Source of the DNA: Roseitalea sp964606055
Lineage (GTDB): Bacteria; Pseudomonadota; Alphaproteobacteria; Rhizobiales; Rhizobiaceae
Direction: 5' to 3'
Length of the DNA stretch: 24,226 bases
NCBI GenBank assembly: GCA_964606055.1
Contig: CAZSFA010000030.1
Location: 1 to 24,226 of the forward strand
Shown here: positions 7,268 through 16,709 of the stretch, one piece after another
Layout: each line of letters begins with the position of its first letter
Position numbering within the stretch: position 1 is the first letter of the stretch
Made by a program: the position numbers and the translations under genes
The notes under the pieces: model-generated
The model's input: only the letters and a program-made list of their open reading frames with translations
The model's database searches: none
Told to the model about the DNA's origin: nothing

Positions 7268-8648
7268 CAGTTTCGGCCGGCTGGACCGGCATGCGCGCGC
7301 GTCGACCGGGTTCGACGCCGCACTGACCGCGCTGCCGGGTGCGCCGGCCGGCGCGTTCCTGCCGTTCGGCAATGGTCGGTCCTATGGCGACAGCTGCCAC
7401 AACGGGGCAGGGGCGCTGGCCGATGCGCGCGGGCGCGCCGCGATCCAGGCTTTCGATCCCGAAACCGGGCTTGTGGACGCCGAACCCGGCGTCATGCTGC
7501 ATCAGATCATCGATCACTGCGCGCCGCATGGCTGGTTCCTGCCGGTGACGCCGGGCACGCGATTTGTCACGCTTGGCGGCGCGGTCGCAAATGACGTGCA
7601 CGGCAAGAACCACCACAGGCGCGGTACGCTTGGCTGCCATGTCGAGGCGCTGACGCTGGTGCGGTCCGATGGCGTGCACCACCTATCGCGCGACGGCGAT
7701 GATCCGCTGTTCGCCGCCACGATCGGCGGCATGGGCCTGACCGGGTTCATCACCCACGTCCAACTGCGGATGATGAAGGTCGGCTCGCTCGACGTTGTCG
7801 AGCGCCTGACACCGTTTGCCGATCTTGGCGGCTATTTCGAGATGGCTGAACAGGCCGATGCCGACAATGAATATGCGGTTGCCTGGCTCGACCAGCTTGG
7901 CGGCGGGCGCGGCGTCCTGATGACCGCCAACCATGGCGCCGACGCCATGTTCGAGACCGGCCGGCACTCCGCAAGGGTGTCGGTGCCGTTCGATCTGCCG
8001 TTTTCGGCGCTGAACCGGTTGAGCCTGCGCGCGTTCAATGCCGCGTTCCGCCTTTCCAAGGTGCGCAAGGCGGGCGCCGACCGCGTGTCGCCCTGGCAGG
8101 GCTACTTCTATCCGCTCGATGCGGTCGGCCATTGGAACCGGCTCTACGGGCCGCGCGGCCTGTTCCAGCACCAGAGCGCGATCCCGTTCGATGCGGCGCA
8201 CGAGGCGATTGCCGCGCTGCTCGCGGCCTCGCGCGCGGCCGGGCAGGCGTCGTTCCTGACGGTGCTGAAGCGGTTCGGCACGGTCGCGTCGCCGGGCCTG
8301 ATGAGTTTTCCGGTTCCCGGTTACACGCTGACGCTCGACTTTCCCAATCGCGGCGCGGCGACACTGCGGCTGCTCGATGAACTCGATGCGATCACCGTCG
8401 AGGCAGGCGGGCGCGTCAATCCCTACAAGGATGCGCGGATGGCGCCTTCGACGTTCGCGGCTTCGTTTCCGCGATGGCGGGACCTTGAGGCGCTGCGCGA
8501 TCCGGCGATCTGCTCGGACTTCTGGCGGCGCACGGCTCATCGCCTGACCGAACCAGGTGATCGCTCGAACTTTAGCGATGCATTTGAACCAAATCTAACG
8601 CGGGCCGGTTACCCCGGTGTCGCGGCGGGCCAGACGGGGATGAGATGA
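7248..8648 (+). CDS. DprE1-like FAD-dependent polyprenylphosphoryl-ribose 2-oxidase
   Basis: FAD enzyme of the VAO/DprE1 type, 466 residues. It probably oxidises the 2-hydroxyl of a polyprenyl-phosphoryl ribose made by the preceding gene, at the cytoplasmic membrane face. The FAD domain shows FGNGRSYGD (40-48), TPGTRFVTLGGAVANDVHGKNHH (about 102-123) and the glycine-rich IGGMGLTG. The substrate domain matches DprE1 in FLTVLKRFG, SFPVPGYTLTLDFP (about 353-366) and GGRVNPYKDAR, with Lys394 aligning with the catalytic Lys418 of M. tuberculosis DprE1. The position of DprE1 Cys387 appears to be Thr362 here. I chose TTG 7248 because GGGGTG lies 7 nt upstream and the N-terminus then starts at the family boundary; TTG 7230 is also in frame. 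The stop overlaps the next ATG as ATGA. Confidence 0.87.
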   Translation: MSQPRFDSFGRLDRHARASTGFDAALTALPGAPAGAFLPFGNGRSYGDSCHNGAGALADARGRAAIQAFDPETGLVDAEPGVMLHQIIDHCAPHGWFLPVTPGTRFVTLGGAVANDVHGKNHHRRGTLGCHVEALTLVRSDGVHHLSRDGDDPLFAATIGGMGLTGFITHVQLRMMKVGSLDVVERLTPFADLGGYFEMAEQADADNEYAVAWLDQLGGGRGVLMTANHGADAMFETGRHSARVSVPFDLPFSALNRLSLRAFNAAFRLSKVRKAGADRVSPWQGYFYPLDAVGHWNRLYGPRGLFQHQSAIPFDAAHEAIAALLAASRAAGQASFLTVLKRFGTVASPGLMSFPVPGYTLTLDFPNRGAATLRLLDELDAITVEAGGRVNPYKDARMAPSTFAASFPRWRDLEALRDPAICSDFWRRTAHRLTEPGDRSNFSDAFEPNLTRAGYPGVAAGQTGMR

Positions 8649-9106
8649 AATATCTGGCATTCATTCTGTTCACCGTGGCGACCAATGCCGCCGCGCAACT
8701 GATGCTCAAACAGGGCATGATGACGCTGTCGCCGGCGGTGCTCGGCCAGCCCAACATCGTCTTCAAGACGCTGATGATCGTGTTCTCGCCCTGGGTGTTT
8801 GCCGGGCTTGCGACATTCGTCATCTCGATGGCTTCGCACATGTTCGTCCTGTCCAAGGTCGATCTGTCGTTCGCCTATCCGTTCCTGTCGCTGGCTTATG
8901 TGCTGGTCGCGGTGCTGGCCTGGCAGTTGTTCGGCGAGGATCTGGGCGTCTACAAGATCGCCGGCATCGCGTTCATCTGCATCGGCACGGTGCTGATCGC
9001 GCAGTCGGGTTCGCCGCTGTCCGAGCCGCGTGAAGCGACGCAGACCAGCCAGACACAACCTGTTTCCAATCCGGCAACGTCCAACCCCGATGAGGCGCAA
9101 TCATGA
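8645..9106 (+). CDS. EmrE/ArnE-like four-helix membrane transporter, candidate lipid-sugar flippase subunit
   Basis: A 153-residue protein with four predicted membrane helices in the first 120 residues, of the small DMT/EamA type. The first helix has AQLMLKQG (17-24), a signature shared with ArnE/ArnF and related small transporters, and helix three carries DLSFAYPFLSLAYVLV. After the last helix comes a hydrophilic tail of about 33 residues rich in Ser, Pro, Thr and Gln, which is longer than usual for this family. It sits between a DprE1-like oxidase (ATGA overlap at 8645-8648) and an SDR gene (ATGA at 9103-9106). By analogy with ArnE/ArnF it may flip the polyprenyl-linked sugar across the inner membrane; drug or polyamine efflux is the alternative. 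Function rests on context. Confidence 0.82.
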   Translation: MKYLAFILFTVATNAAAQLMLKQGMMTLSPAVLGQPNIVFKTLMIVFSPWVFAGLATFVISMASHMFVLSKVDLSFAYPFLSLAYVLVAVLAWQLFGEDLGVYKIAGIAFICIGTVLIAQSGSPLSEPREATQTSQTQPVSNPATSNPDEAQS

Positions 9107-10113
9107 AACACGTCATCTTTGGCGGCGACGGCTTTGTCGGCCGCTATCTTGCAAAGGACCTGACCGAGCGCGGTGAGAGCGTGATGGTCGCCGACATCGC
9201 CAAGTCGGATCTGCCGCACTACGCCTCGGCCGATCATGTGCATTGCGACGTGACCAACTCGGCATCGGTGGCCGCAGTGCCGATCGACGCCGACGACATG
9301 GTCTACAACATGTCCGCGATGATGCTGTCGCCGATCCAGAAGCGCATCGACCGCTATCCGTTCTTCTACCCGGTCAACACGTTCGGCGCGGCCAACATCA
9401 TGTCCCATGTCGCCGCGTCCGGTGCGTCAAGACTCGTGCAGTACACGACCGACATGGTCTATGGCCGCACCGTGCGGACGCCGCAGGACGAAGCGCATCC
9501 GATCGAGCCGCTCGGCCATTACGGCGCATCGAAAGCGGAGACCGAACGGATCGCCGATGATTGGCGCAAGCGCGGCATGGACATCACCATCATCCGGCCC
9601 CGGCTGATCATCGGGCCCGGGCGGTTGGGCATTTTGGCCAAGCTGTTCAAGCTGATCGATCTGAACCTGCCGGTGCCGATGATCGGCTCGGGCAGGAACC
9701 CCTATCAGTTCATCTCCGTGTATGATTGCGCCGAGGTTGCACGGCTGGCCTGGGAGAAGGGCGTGCCCAACGGCGCCTACAACCTGGGTTCGGACGATCC
9801 GCCGCCGGTGCGCAAGCTACTGGGCGACCTGATCAGGTCGGCCGGCTCGAAATCGGTGCTGGTGCCGACGCCGGGCTTTGCGGTCAAGTGGACGCTGGCC
9901 GGCCTCGACTGGCTCAACATGCCGCTGATGGACCCCGAGCAGTATCTCATCGCCGACGAATACTGCGTGCGAGACACGACGGCGGCCAAGCGCGATTTCG
10001 GCTGGACGCCGAAGCACCGCGATGAAGACATGCTCGTTGCCGCCTATGCCGAATACAGCAACTCCACCAAGGGCGCCCCGGCCGACGATCTCGCCGCCGT
10101 GCCGGCTGAATAG
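9103..10113 (+). CDS. Extended SDR family NAD(P)-dependent epimerase/dehydratase
   Basis: A 336-residue protein of the extended short-chain dehydrogenase (NAD-dependent epimerase/dehydratase or 3-beta-HSD-like) type. The Rossmann start is IFGGDGFVG (GxxGxxG, 7-13), followed by an acidic residue at the end of the second strand (VADI). The catalytic set is visible as the YTTDMVYG Thr (about 115-116) and Tyr140-x-x-x-Lys144 in HYGASK. A proline-rich PRLIIGPGR and the substrate-lobe segment QFISVYDCAEV are typical. It lies in the operon after the oxidase and transporter. It could epimerise or reduce the keto intermediate of the DprE1-like enzyme, replacing the unrelated short SDR DprE2, or act on a nucleotide sugar. 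The start ATG follows TGAGGCG. Family is secure; substrate unknown. Confidence 0.87.
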   Translation: MKHVIFGGDGFVGRYLAKDLTERGESVMVADIAKSDLPHYASADHVHCDVTNSASVAAVPIDADDMVYNMSAMMLSPIQKRIDRYPFFYPVNTFGAANIMSHVAASGASRLVQYTTDMVYGRTVRTPQDEAHPIEPLGHYGASKAETERIADDWRKRGMDITIIRPRLIIGPGRLGILAKLFKLIDLNLPVPMIGSGRNPYQFISVYDCAEVARLAWEKGVPNGAYNLGSDDPPPVRKLLGDLIRSAGSKSVLVPTPGFAVKWTLAGLDWLNMPLMDPEQYLIADEYCVRDTTAAKRDFGWTPKHRDEDMLVAAYAEYSNSTKGAPADDLAAVPAE

Positions 10114-10122
10114 GAGACGCAT

Positions 10123-11604
<1,482 letters not shown>

Positions 11605-11616
11605 CGGAGCGGCACG

Positions 11617-12816
11617 ATGGTCGGAACCGGGCGGTTCGTCGAGGAGTTCAACATAAGGCTGCTCGCCGTCGGCGAGTGGCTGGCGCGGTTCGTCGCATCG
11701 TGGACCGGCCTGTTCGGCCTTGCACTGATGCTGGCCATGAGCGCGGCCGTCGCCATGGTCGCCTGGGTCTTTCCGATCAACAATTGGGACATGCTGGCCT
11801 ATCTGGCAGCCGCCCATGAAGCGCCGGGCATTTCGGCCCAGGCGCTGCACGCGCACGCCTATGAAACCGTGCGCGCCAACGTCCCCGAAGGCGATTTTCT
11901 GGTCCTGACGCAGGATCGCGACTACCGCATCGCTCAGTATGCCGATCCGGCCGCCTTCTTCTCGATGCTCGGCTTCTACCGGGTCAAGCTGCTCTATGTC
12001 GAAGCGATCGGCTGGGCATCGAACCTGGTCGATCCCTTCACCGCGCTGCGGTTGATGTCGGTGATACCCGCCTTTCTGACCGGCCTTGTGGTGACGCTGT
12101 GGCTGGCGCGCGACCGGGTTCTGCATCTGGCGCCGCTGGCGCTGGCGCTGTTGATGGTCACCCAGTTCGGCACGGTCGCCCGCGAGGGCACGCCCGATGC
12201 GATGTCGACGATGTTCTTCGTTGCCGGTGTGCTGGCGTTCATCGCGCGCCGCGAATGGGCGGCGGCGATCCTGCTCTATCTGGCGTTTCTCGCCCGACCC
12301 GATCACATCGCCTATCTGGGCGTCCTGATGGTGGTGGCGGTGTTCGTCCGCTCGTTTTCATGGGGCGTCGCGGCGGCGTTCCTAGCCGCGCTCGTCACCT
12401 ATTTTCCGATGACCCAGGCGATGGACCATCCCGGCTGGTGGGTGCATTTCTGGTTCACCAACATCGAATATGTGCACACGATCGACGGGTTCGATCCGGA
12501 CTTCTCGCTCGCTGCCTATTTCTACGTTCAGGTGCGCGTGCTCGTGCGTTCGCTGGTCGATGAAAGCTGGATCGCGGTGCTGATCCTTGGCGGGTTCGCC
12601 TGGTGGCTGATGGCCTTGCGCCGCATCCATTTCGCCAGTCGCGAGACGGCGATCCTTGTGACGACGTTCCTTGCGATCGGCGCCAAGACGGTCATCTTCC
12701 CGCTTTATGACACGCGGTTCTACCTGCCCTATCTGCTCGTCTTCGGCATGGTGCTGATCGGCGCGATGCGCGATCTGCGCCTGTTGCCCGAGCCGCCGCC
12801 GGCGGTCAGCCGCTGA
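11617..12816 (+). CDS. GT-C-like polytopic membrane glycosyltransferase candidate
   Basis: A 399-residue protein with about nine or ten hydrophobic segments. The first long periplasmic loop carries FPINNWDMLAYL (about residues 52-62) with Asp58, matching the position of the catalytic acid in GT-C enzymes that use polyprenyl-phosphate sugars (ArnT, PMT and arabinofuranosyltransferase types). REGTPDAMS and ARPDHIAYL are further polar clusters between helices. GT-C proteins act on the periplasmic side, so this is the plausible terminal transferase of the operon. It starts 12 nt after the aminotransferase stop behind GGAGCGG, and its last 11 nt overlap the 3' end of the opposing gene. I cannot assign a CAZy family; assignment rests on topology, the NNWD loop and context. 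Confidence 0.7.
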   Translation: MVGTGRFVEEFNIRLLAVGEWLARFVASWTGLFGLALMLAMSAAVAMVAWVFPINNWDMLAYLAAAHEAPGISAQALHAHAYETVRANVPEGDFLVLTQDRDYRIAQYADPAAFFSMLGFYRVKLLYVEAIGWASNLVDPFTALRLMSVIPAFLTGLVVTLWLARDRVLHLAPLALALLMVTQFGTVAREGTPDAMSTMFFVAGVLAFIARREWAAAILLYLAFLARPDHIAYLGVLMVVAVFVRSFSWGVAAAFLAALVTYFPMTQAMDHPGWWVHFWFTNIEYVHTIDGFDPDFSLAAYFYVQVRVLVRSLVDESWIAVLILGGFAWWLMALRRIHFASRETAILVTTFLAIGAKTVIFPLYDTRFYLPYLLVFGMVLIGAMRDLRLLPEPPPAVSR

Positions 12817-14521
12817 AGGCGGGCGCCAGGTCCGGCTTGACGAACGCATCGTAGCACGGCGTGACCGTTACCCGGACATGGTCGTCAAGCGCGGGCCGGT
12901 AGAGCACCAGCAACTCACGCGCATTGTCCCGGTAGGGGCATTGCGGCTCCAGCACGATGTCGGTGTCGGCAATCGCGGCCAGCACATCGGCATCGGGGCG
13001 TGGAACGGCGCGATAGGGGTCGGCGCCGATCGCGATATGGCGCGGTGCATCGGCATCAAGCAGCCAGGCAAACGGATTGGCGAAGTCGAGCGTCATGATC
13101 GTCTCGAAGGTGAGGCCCTGCGCGCGCAGGGCATTGAGGCGTGTCACAACGTCATCGGCGTTGCGCAACAGATTGGTCTGAAAATCGTGCTCCGAATAGA
13201 GCACCTGGGCGGGCAGTTCCCGGGCCATGGCGAGCGCGCGCGTCGCTTGGCGGTGGGCGACAAAGTGGGCCCTCACGCGGTCGGCGCGTTGGAAGAAACG
13301 GTCGCGCACCGTCACGCGCCCCAGCGGGCCGAGATTGTCATGGACGAGCGGTGTCTGCCGGGCCATGGCGAGCGTCGCGCGGGCGCCGTGCTGGATGGTC
13401 TGCACGAGCGGCGGCACGATGGTGCAGGCGGCAAGCAGCGCGATGATTGCGGTCGCCGGCGCCGCGCGATGGCGCACGAGCGTCTGTTGCATCGCCAAGA
13501 CGATGATCGGCCACAGATGGATCAGTTCCTGGCTGCCGGTGTTCTGCGCCTCATAGGCGACGCCGCCGACGGTTCCGGCAGCCAGCCACAGGACCGGGTG
13601 ATCGGTCACCGCGCGCCAGAGCGGTTGCTCGCGCGTTGCCACCGGTGGCGACAGCCACACCAGAGCCAGCGCCAGAAGGCCGGCAAAGATGACGGTGCCG
13701 CTGGTCCGCGATGCTCCCTGGATCAGGCGCAACGTCAGGCTGGCATCGTTGATGGCCAGAAGGGCGAGAATGTCGCCGACATAGGCGACGACGATGCCTG
13801 TCATCGCCTGAAGGGCGGCCAGAACGAGCCCGAACGCCATGGTGACGATGATCGCGGTACGCAGCGTCACCCGGCCGGAGATCAGGCCGACCAGACACAA
13901 GAGGCCCGCCGCGGCGAACCCTGTGATCTTGACCAGGAACAGCGCCAGCATCAGCGTGGTGATCAGGGTGATCTGCAACGTGCGATTGCGAACGAAAAGA
14001 AGAGTCGCGGCAAGCACATACAGCAGTTGGCTCGCGTGGCGGTTGTAGATGCCGAAACCGTCAATGCCCGGATAGGTGTAATACTCGGTCGTGTTGAACG
14101 GCAGCAGCGTGAAGAGCGCGAACGGCACGGTGATCGCCAATGCCGAAAGCGGCGCGTGCCGGGCCATGTCGGCGACGATCAGCGCCATGGCCGGGATCGT
14201 GATGATGGCGATCGACCAGTTGGCCGCCAGCAGAGGGTGGGCATCGGGCAGGAGCGTCACCGTCCAGTGGTATAGGTAGTAGGCGAGCGGCCCGACCGGG
14301 GTGAAGAAATCGATGTTGGGCACCTGGCCCAGCGCGATCCGGTGCGAGGCATCGGGATAAAGGAACGTGTCCCAGTACATCGCGCCGATCGGGACCGCGA
14401 CCGGCAGCACCAGAAGGACGATGATCGCAAGCGCCAGCGCCCCGAGCACGGCCCATGCCGCCGCCGCCCAGTTGCGCGCGTCGTCGGTGTCGGGAAAGTC
14501 GAATGCGGCCGTGGCGCTCAT
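12806..14521 (-). CDS. Large GT-C-like membrane protein, convergent with the operon
   Basis: A 571-residue protein with a cytoplasmic N-terminus, about eleven hydrophobic helices up to about residue 380, and a soluble C-terminal domain of about 190 residues. The first external loop contains AMYWDTFLYPDASHRIALGQVPNIDFFTPVGPL, cited here by its key positions Asp51 (YWD), Asp57 and Asp71. This layout of acidic residues plus a Gly/Pro-rich segment is common in GT-C and DUF-type glycosyltransferases of envelope glycans. A TEYYTYPGIDGFGIYNRHASQL loop resembles acceptor-binding loops. The C-terminal part includes EPQCPYRD and a late CYDAF cysteine. The gene is convergent with the preceding one, overlapping by 11 nt. 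No strong ribosome-binding site precedes ATG 14521. Function as a glycosyltransferase is inferred; I do not recognise a characterised orthologue. Confidence 0.68.
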   Translation of the reverse strand: MSATAAFDFPDTDDARNWAAAAWAVLGALALAIIVLLVLPVAVPIGAMYWDTFLYPDASHRIALGQVPNIDFFTPVGPLAYYLYHWTVTLLPDAHPLLAANWSIAIITIPAMALIVADMARHAPLSALAITVPFALFTLLPFNTTEYYTYPGIDGFGIYNRHASQLLYVLAATLLFVRNRTLQITLITTLMLALFLVKITGFAAAGLLCLVGLISGRVTLRTAIIVTMAFGLVLAALQAMTGIVVAYVGDILALLAINDASLTLRLIQGASRTSGTVIFAGLLALALVWLSPPVATREQPLWRAVTDHPVLWLAAGTVGGVAYEAQNTGSQELIHLWPIIVLAMQQTLVRHRAAPATAIIALLAACTIVPPLVQTIQHGARATLAMARQTPLVHDNLGPLGRVTVRDRFFQRADRVRAHFVAHRQATRALAMARELPAQVLYSEHDFQTNLLRNADDVVTRLNALRAQGLTFETIMTLDFANPFAWLLDADAPRHIAIGADPYRAVPRPDADVLAAIADTDIVLEPQCPYRDNARELLVLYRPALDDHVRVTVTPCYDAFVKPDLAPAFSG

Positions 14522-14742
14522 GCGGGCATCACCGGGTCGATGGACGTTGCGGCGCGGATTTTACGCGCCCGGGCCTAGGGAAGGGTTAAGCGGCGGGTTC
14601 CGTCATCGGGGCGACATCTTTGGCTGATCGCATGCGCAACGGGCGGCAGTGGACGAGCGGGCGATGAACGCGTGAGCACCGAAGCAAAACCGGACGGCCA
14701 GTTGCGCGGCTTGCCGCTGCTGCGCAAGCATCGGTGTTGGCC

Positions 14743-14748
14743 TATAGT
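14743..14748 (+). promoter_or_regulatory. Candidate -10 box, possibly for a leaderless transcript
   Basis: TATAGT ends only 7 nt before the chosen ATG (14756) of the DUF1194 gene. If used, transcription would start at or next to the start codon, giving a leaderless mRNA; no Shine-Dalgarno sequence is visible there. No convincing -35 lies at the right distance. Elsewhere the 234-nt divergent region 14522-14755 holds only a small GGCGCG/CGCGCC hairpin at 14551-14569. Confidence 0.3.
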
Positions 14749-14755
14749 GCGGCGC

Positions 14756-15568
14756 ATGCGCCGTTTGACAATAGCGCTCGCGATCATCGCGCTGGTCGTG
14801 GCCGTCTGGCCCGCCGGTCCTGCACAGGCTCAGCTCCGGCAGGTCGATGTCGAACTCGTGCTCGCGGTTGACGTGTCGGGTTCGATGCGGCCGGCCGAAC
14901 TGCAAATCCAGAGGCGCGGCTATGTCGAAGCCTTTCGCGCAAGCGTTGTCCATGACGCGATCGCCGGCGGGCTGATCGGTGCGGTCGCGGTCACCTATGT
15001 CGAGTGGGCGCGCGGCGACCTGCAGCGCGTGATCGTGCCTTGGACGGTGATCGACGGCCCATCCAGCGCCAATGCGTTCGCCGACCGGCTGGCCGAGGCG
15101 CCGCTGGGCAACATGCGCAACACATCGATCGCGGGCGCCATTCGCTATGGAATCAACGCCATCGAGCGCAATGGCTATGACGGACTGCGCCGGGTGATCG
15201 ACATTTCCGGCGATGGGCCGAACAATCAGGGCGGGCGCGTCGATGTCGCCCGCGATGAGGCGCTCGATGCCGGCATCGTGGTCAACGGCCTGCCGATCAT
15301 GGCCGAACCGTGGATGGGCGGGCTGGGTTTCAACATCTCGGGTCTGGATGTCTACTACCGCGCATGCGTGATCGGCGGGCCGGGCTCGTTCGTGCTGCCC
15401 GTGCACGACTGGGACGAGTTCGCCGAGGCGGTCCGCCGCAAGATCGTTCTGGAACTGGCGGGCCGGCAGCCGGTCGCGACCGATGACCTGCCGGTGCGGT
15501 TTGCGTCCGACAGGCCGGTGGACTGTTTCATCGGCGAGCGCCTGCGCGGCCTGACCGCGCCCAACTGA
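14756..15568 (+). CDS. Exported DUF1194 protein with von Willebrand factor A-like fold
   Basis: A 270-residue secreted protein. The signal peptide spans about residues 1-25 (LTIALAIIALVVAVWPAG, then AQA before the mature Gln). The mature protein begins with the metal-ion-dependent adhesion motif DVSGSM (Asp39, Ser41, Ser43) and continues with GAVAVTYVEWA, the TSIAGAIRYG helix and the acidic ISGDGPNNQGG loop, which together define the DUF1194 type of VWA domain. Two cysteines (in ACVIGGPGS and VDCFIGERL) lie in the C-terminal half. It is periplasmic or surface-exposed; the molecular function of DUF1194 proteins is not established to my knowledge. Start ATG 14756 places the signal at the N-terminus; an in-frame GTG at 14672 would add 28 residues that spoil it. 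The next gene follows after about 40 nt. Confidence 0.85.
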   Translation: MRRLTIALAIIALVVAVWPAGPAQAQLRQVDVELVLAVDVSGSMRPAELQIQRRGYVEAFRASVVHDAIAGGLIGAVAVTYVEWARGDLQRVIVPWTVIDGPSSANAFADRLAEAPLGNMRNTSIAGAIRYGINAIERNGYDGLRRVIDISGDGPNNQGGRVDVARDEALDAGIVVNGLPIMAEPWMGGLGFNISGLDVYYRACVIGGPGSFVLPVHDWDEFAEAVRRKIVLELAGRQPVATDDLPVRFASDRPVDCFIGERLRGLTAPN

Positions 15569-15614
15569 TCGCCGCCGTTCTCGTCGCGACCAAATCCGTT
15601 TATGCGTGCCGATC

Positions 15615-16274
15615 ATGGATTCGGGCGAAATCATCGGCATTGTCCTGTTGTCGGTTCGCGTCAGCCTGACGGCCGCGCTGGTCGGGACGGCGATCGGTGC
15701 GCCGCTGGGCGCGTATCTGTGCACCATCGATGCCCGGCCGCGGCGCATCTGGCTGGCGGTCTTTTCGGCGCTGTTGGCGGTGCCGACCGTCGTCGTGGGG
15801 TTGATCGTCTACATGGCGCTGTCCCGGTCTGGACCGCTGGGATGGCTCGATCTTCTGTTCACGCCGACTGCGATCATCGTCGCGCAGGTGCTGATCACGC
15901 TGCCGGTCATCACGGTCTTTGCCCATCGCGCCTGCGCCGAACCATGGGCCGCCTATGGCGATCAGTTGCGGATCGATGTACCGCGCCCGTGGCGGCGCCT
16001 GGCCTCGCTGATGAACATGGCGCGCGCGGGCCTTGTCACGGCGTTTCTGGTCGCGTTCGGCCGTGCCGTGTCGGAAGTCGGCGCGGTGATGATCGTCGGC
16101 GGCAACATTCGCGGCGCAACGCGGGTGATGACGACGGCGATCACATTGGAAACCGGGCAGGGCAATTTCGGGCTGGCGGTTGCGCTTGGCGTCATCCTGG
16201 TGGCGATTTCCTTCGTGTTGACCCTTGCCACGTGGTGGGTAACGCGCGAACGTAGGGTTCAGTCGACTCCCTGA
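15615..16274 (+). CDS. tupB: TupB-like tungstate/molybdate ABC transporter permease
   Basis: A 219-residue inner-membrane permease with about five or six helices. The segment EPWAAYGDQLRIDVPRPWRRL (about 109-129) is the EAA-type loop that docks to the ATPase, and GRAVSEVGAVMIVGGNIRG (149-167) is highly typical of Tup/Wtp/Mod oxyanion permeases. The partner substrate-binding protein TupA is encoded about 0.4 kb away on the opposite strand. No ATPase (TupC) gene is seen in the window. The start is ambiguous: ATG 15615 gives a clean N-terminus, while GTG 15606 would add three residues, and neither has a clear ribosome-binding site. The next small gene begins at or soon after the stop. Assignment to tungstate rather than molybdate follows from the TupA neighbour. 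Confidence 0.85.
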   Translation: MDSGEIIGIVLLSVRVSLTAALVGTAIGAPLGAYLCTIDARPRRIWLAVFSALLAVPTVVVGLIVYMALSRSGPLGWLDLLFTPTAIIVAQVLITLPVITVFAHRACAEPWAAYGDQLRIDVPRPWRRLASLMNMARAGLVTAFLVAFGRAVSEVGAVMIVGGNIRGATRVMTTAITLETGQGNFGLAVALGVILVAISFVLTLATWWVTRERRVQSTP

Positions 16275-16304
16275 ATGCGGGCGGCCCACGGCCGGGTCAG
16301 TGAA

Positions 16305-16700
16305 ATGCCGGAGCGCGTCTCGACGTTTTTGATGTTCTCGGGCAATGCCGCGGCGGCGCTCGAGCTGTACCAGCGCCTTTTTGCCGATATCGAAATCGTG
16401 TCGCTTGAGAGCCAGCCAGGCACCGGCGATGACGACACGCAACTGGTCAAGCAGGCGCATTGGCGGCTGGGCGATCAGAACTTCATGTCGATCGACAGCA
16501 CGATCGACCACGGCTTCACATTCACGCCGGCGATGTCGATCTTCTTCAACTGTGCGGATGCGTATGAGATCGAGCGGCTGTTCGACGGCTTGTCGGATGG
16601 CGGACAGGTGCTGATGCCGCTTGATCGCTACCCGTTCTCGCAGCGTTTCGGCTGGGTCGCGGACCGGTTCGGCGTGTCCTGGCAGCTCAATCTGCCCTGA
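16305..16700 (+). CDS. PhnB-like VOC superfamily protein
   Basis: A 131-residue protein of the glyoxalase/VOC superfamily, closest to the PhnB/PF06983 group historically labelled 3-demethylubiquinone methyltransferase-like. It has the family opening VSTFLMFSGNAAAALELYQRLF, cited by FLMF (about 7-10) and the ALELYQRLF helix. It continues with QNFMSIDS, FTFTPAMSIFFNC and the C-terminal SQRFGWVADRFGVSWQL. The true enzymatic function of such proteins is generally unknown. ATG 16305 fits the conserved N-terminus; ATG 16275, directly abutting the tupB stop, would add ten residues. It is probably cotranscribed with tupB. Its stop lies 9 nt from the tupA stop on the other strand, so the two transcripts converge. 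Confidence 0.82.
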   Translation: MPERVSTFLMFSGNAAAALELYQRLFADIEIVSLESQPGTGDDDTQLVKQAHWRLGDQNFMSIDSTIDHGFTFTPAMSIFFNCADAYEIERLFDGLSDGGQVLMPLDRYPFSQRFGWVADRFGVSWQLNLP

Positions 16701-16709
16701 ACGATCGGC

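Noticed and set aside
12878..14275. 465-codon open frame on the plus strand opposite the large GT-C-like gene
   Set aside because: Antisense shadow composition; the minus frame has helices and acidic loop motifs.
14672..14755. GTG start extending the DUF1194 protein by 28 residues
   Set aside because: The signal peptide begins cleanly at ATG 14756; the extension is polar and basic and unlike a secretion signal.
15602..16255. 217-codon frame overlapping tupB in another phase
   Set aside because: No family features; tupB in the neighbouring frame has the permease loop motifs.
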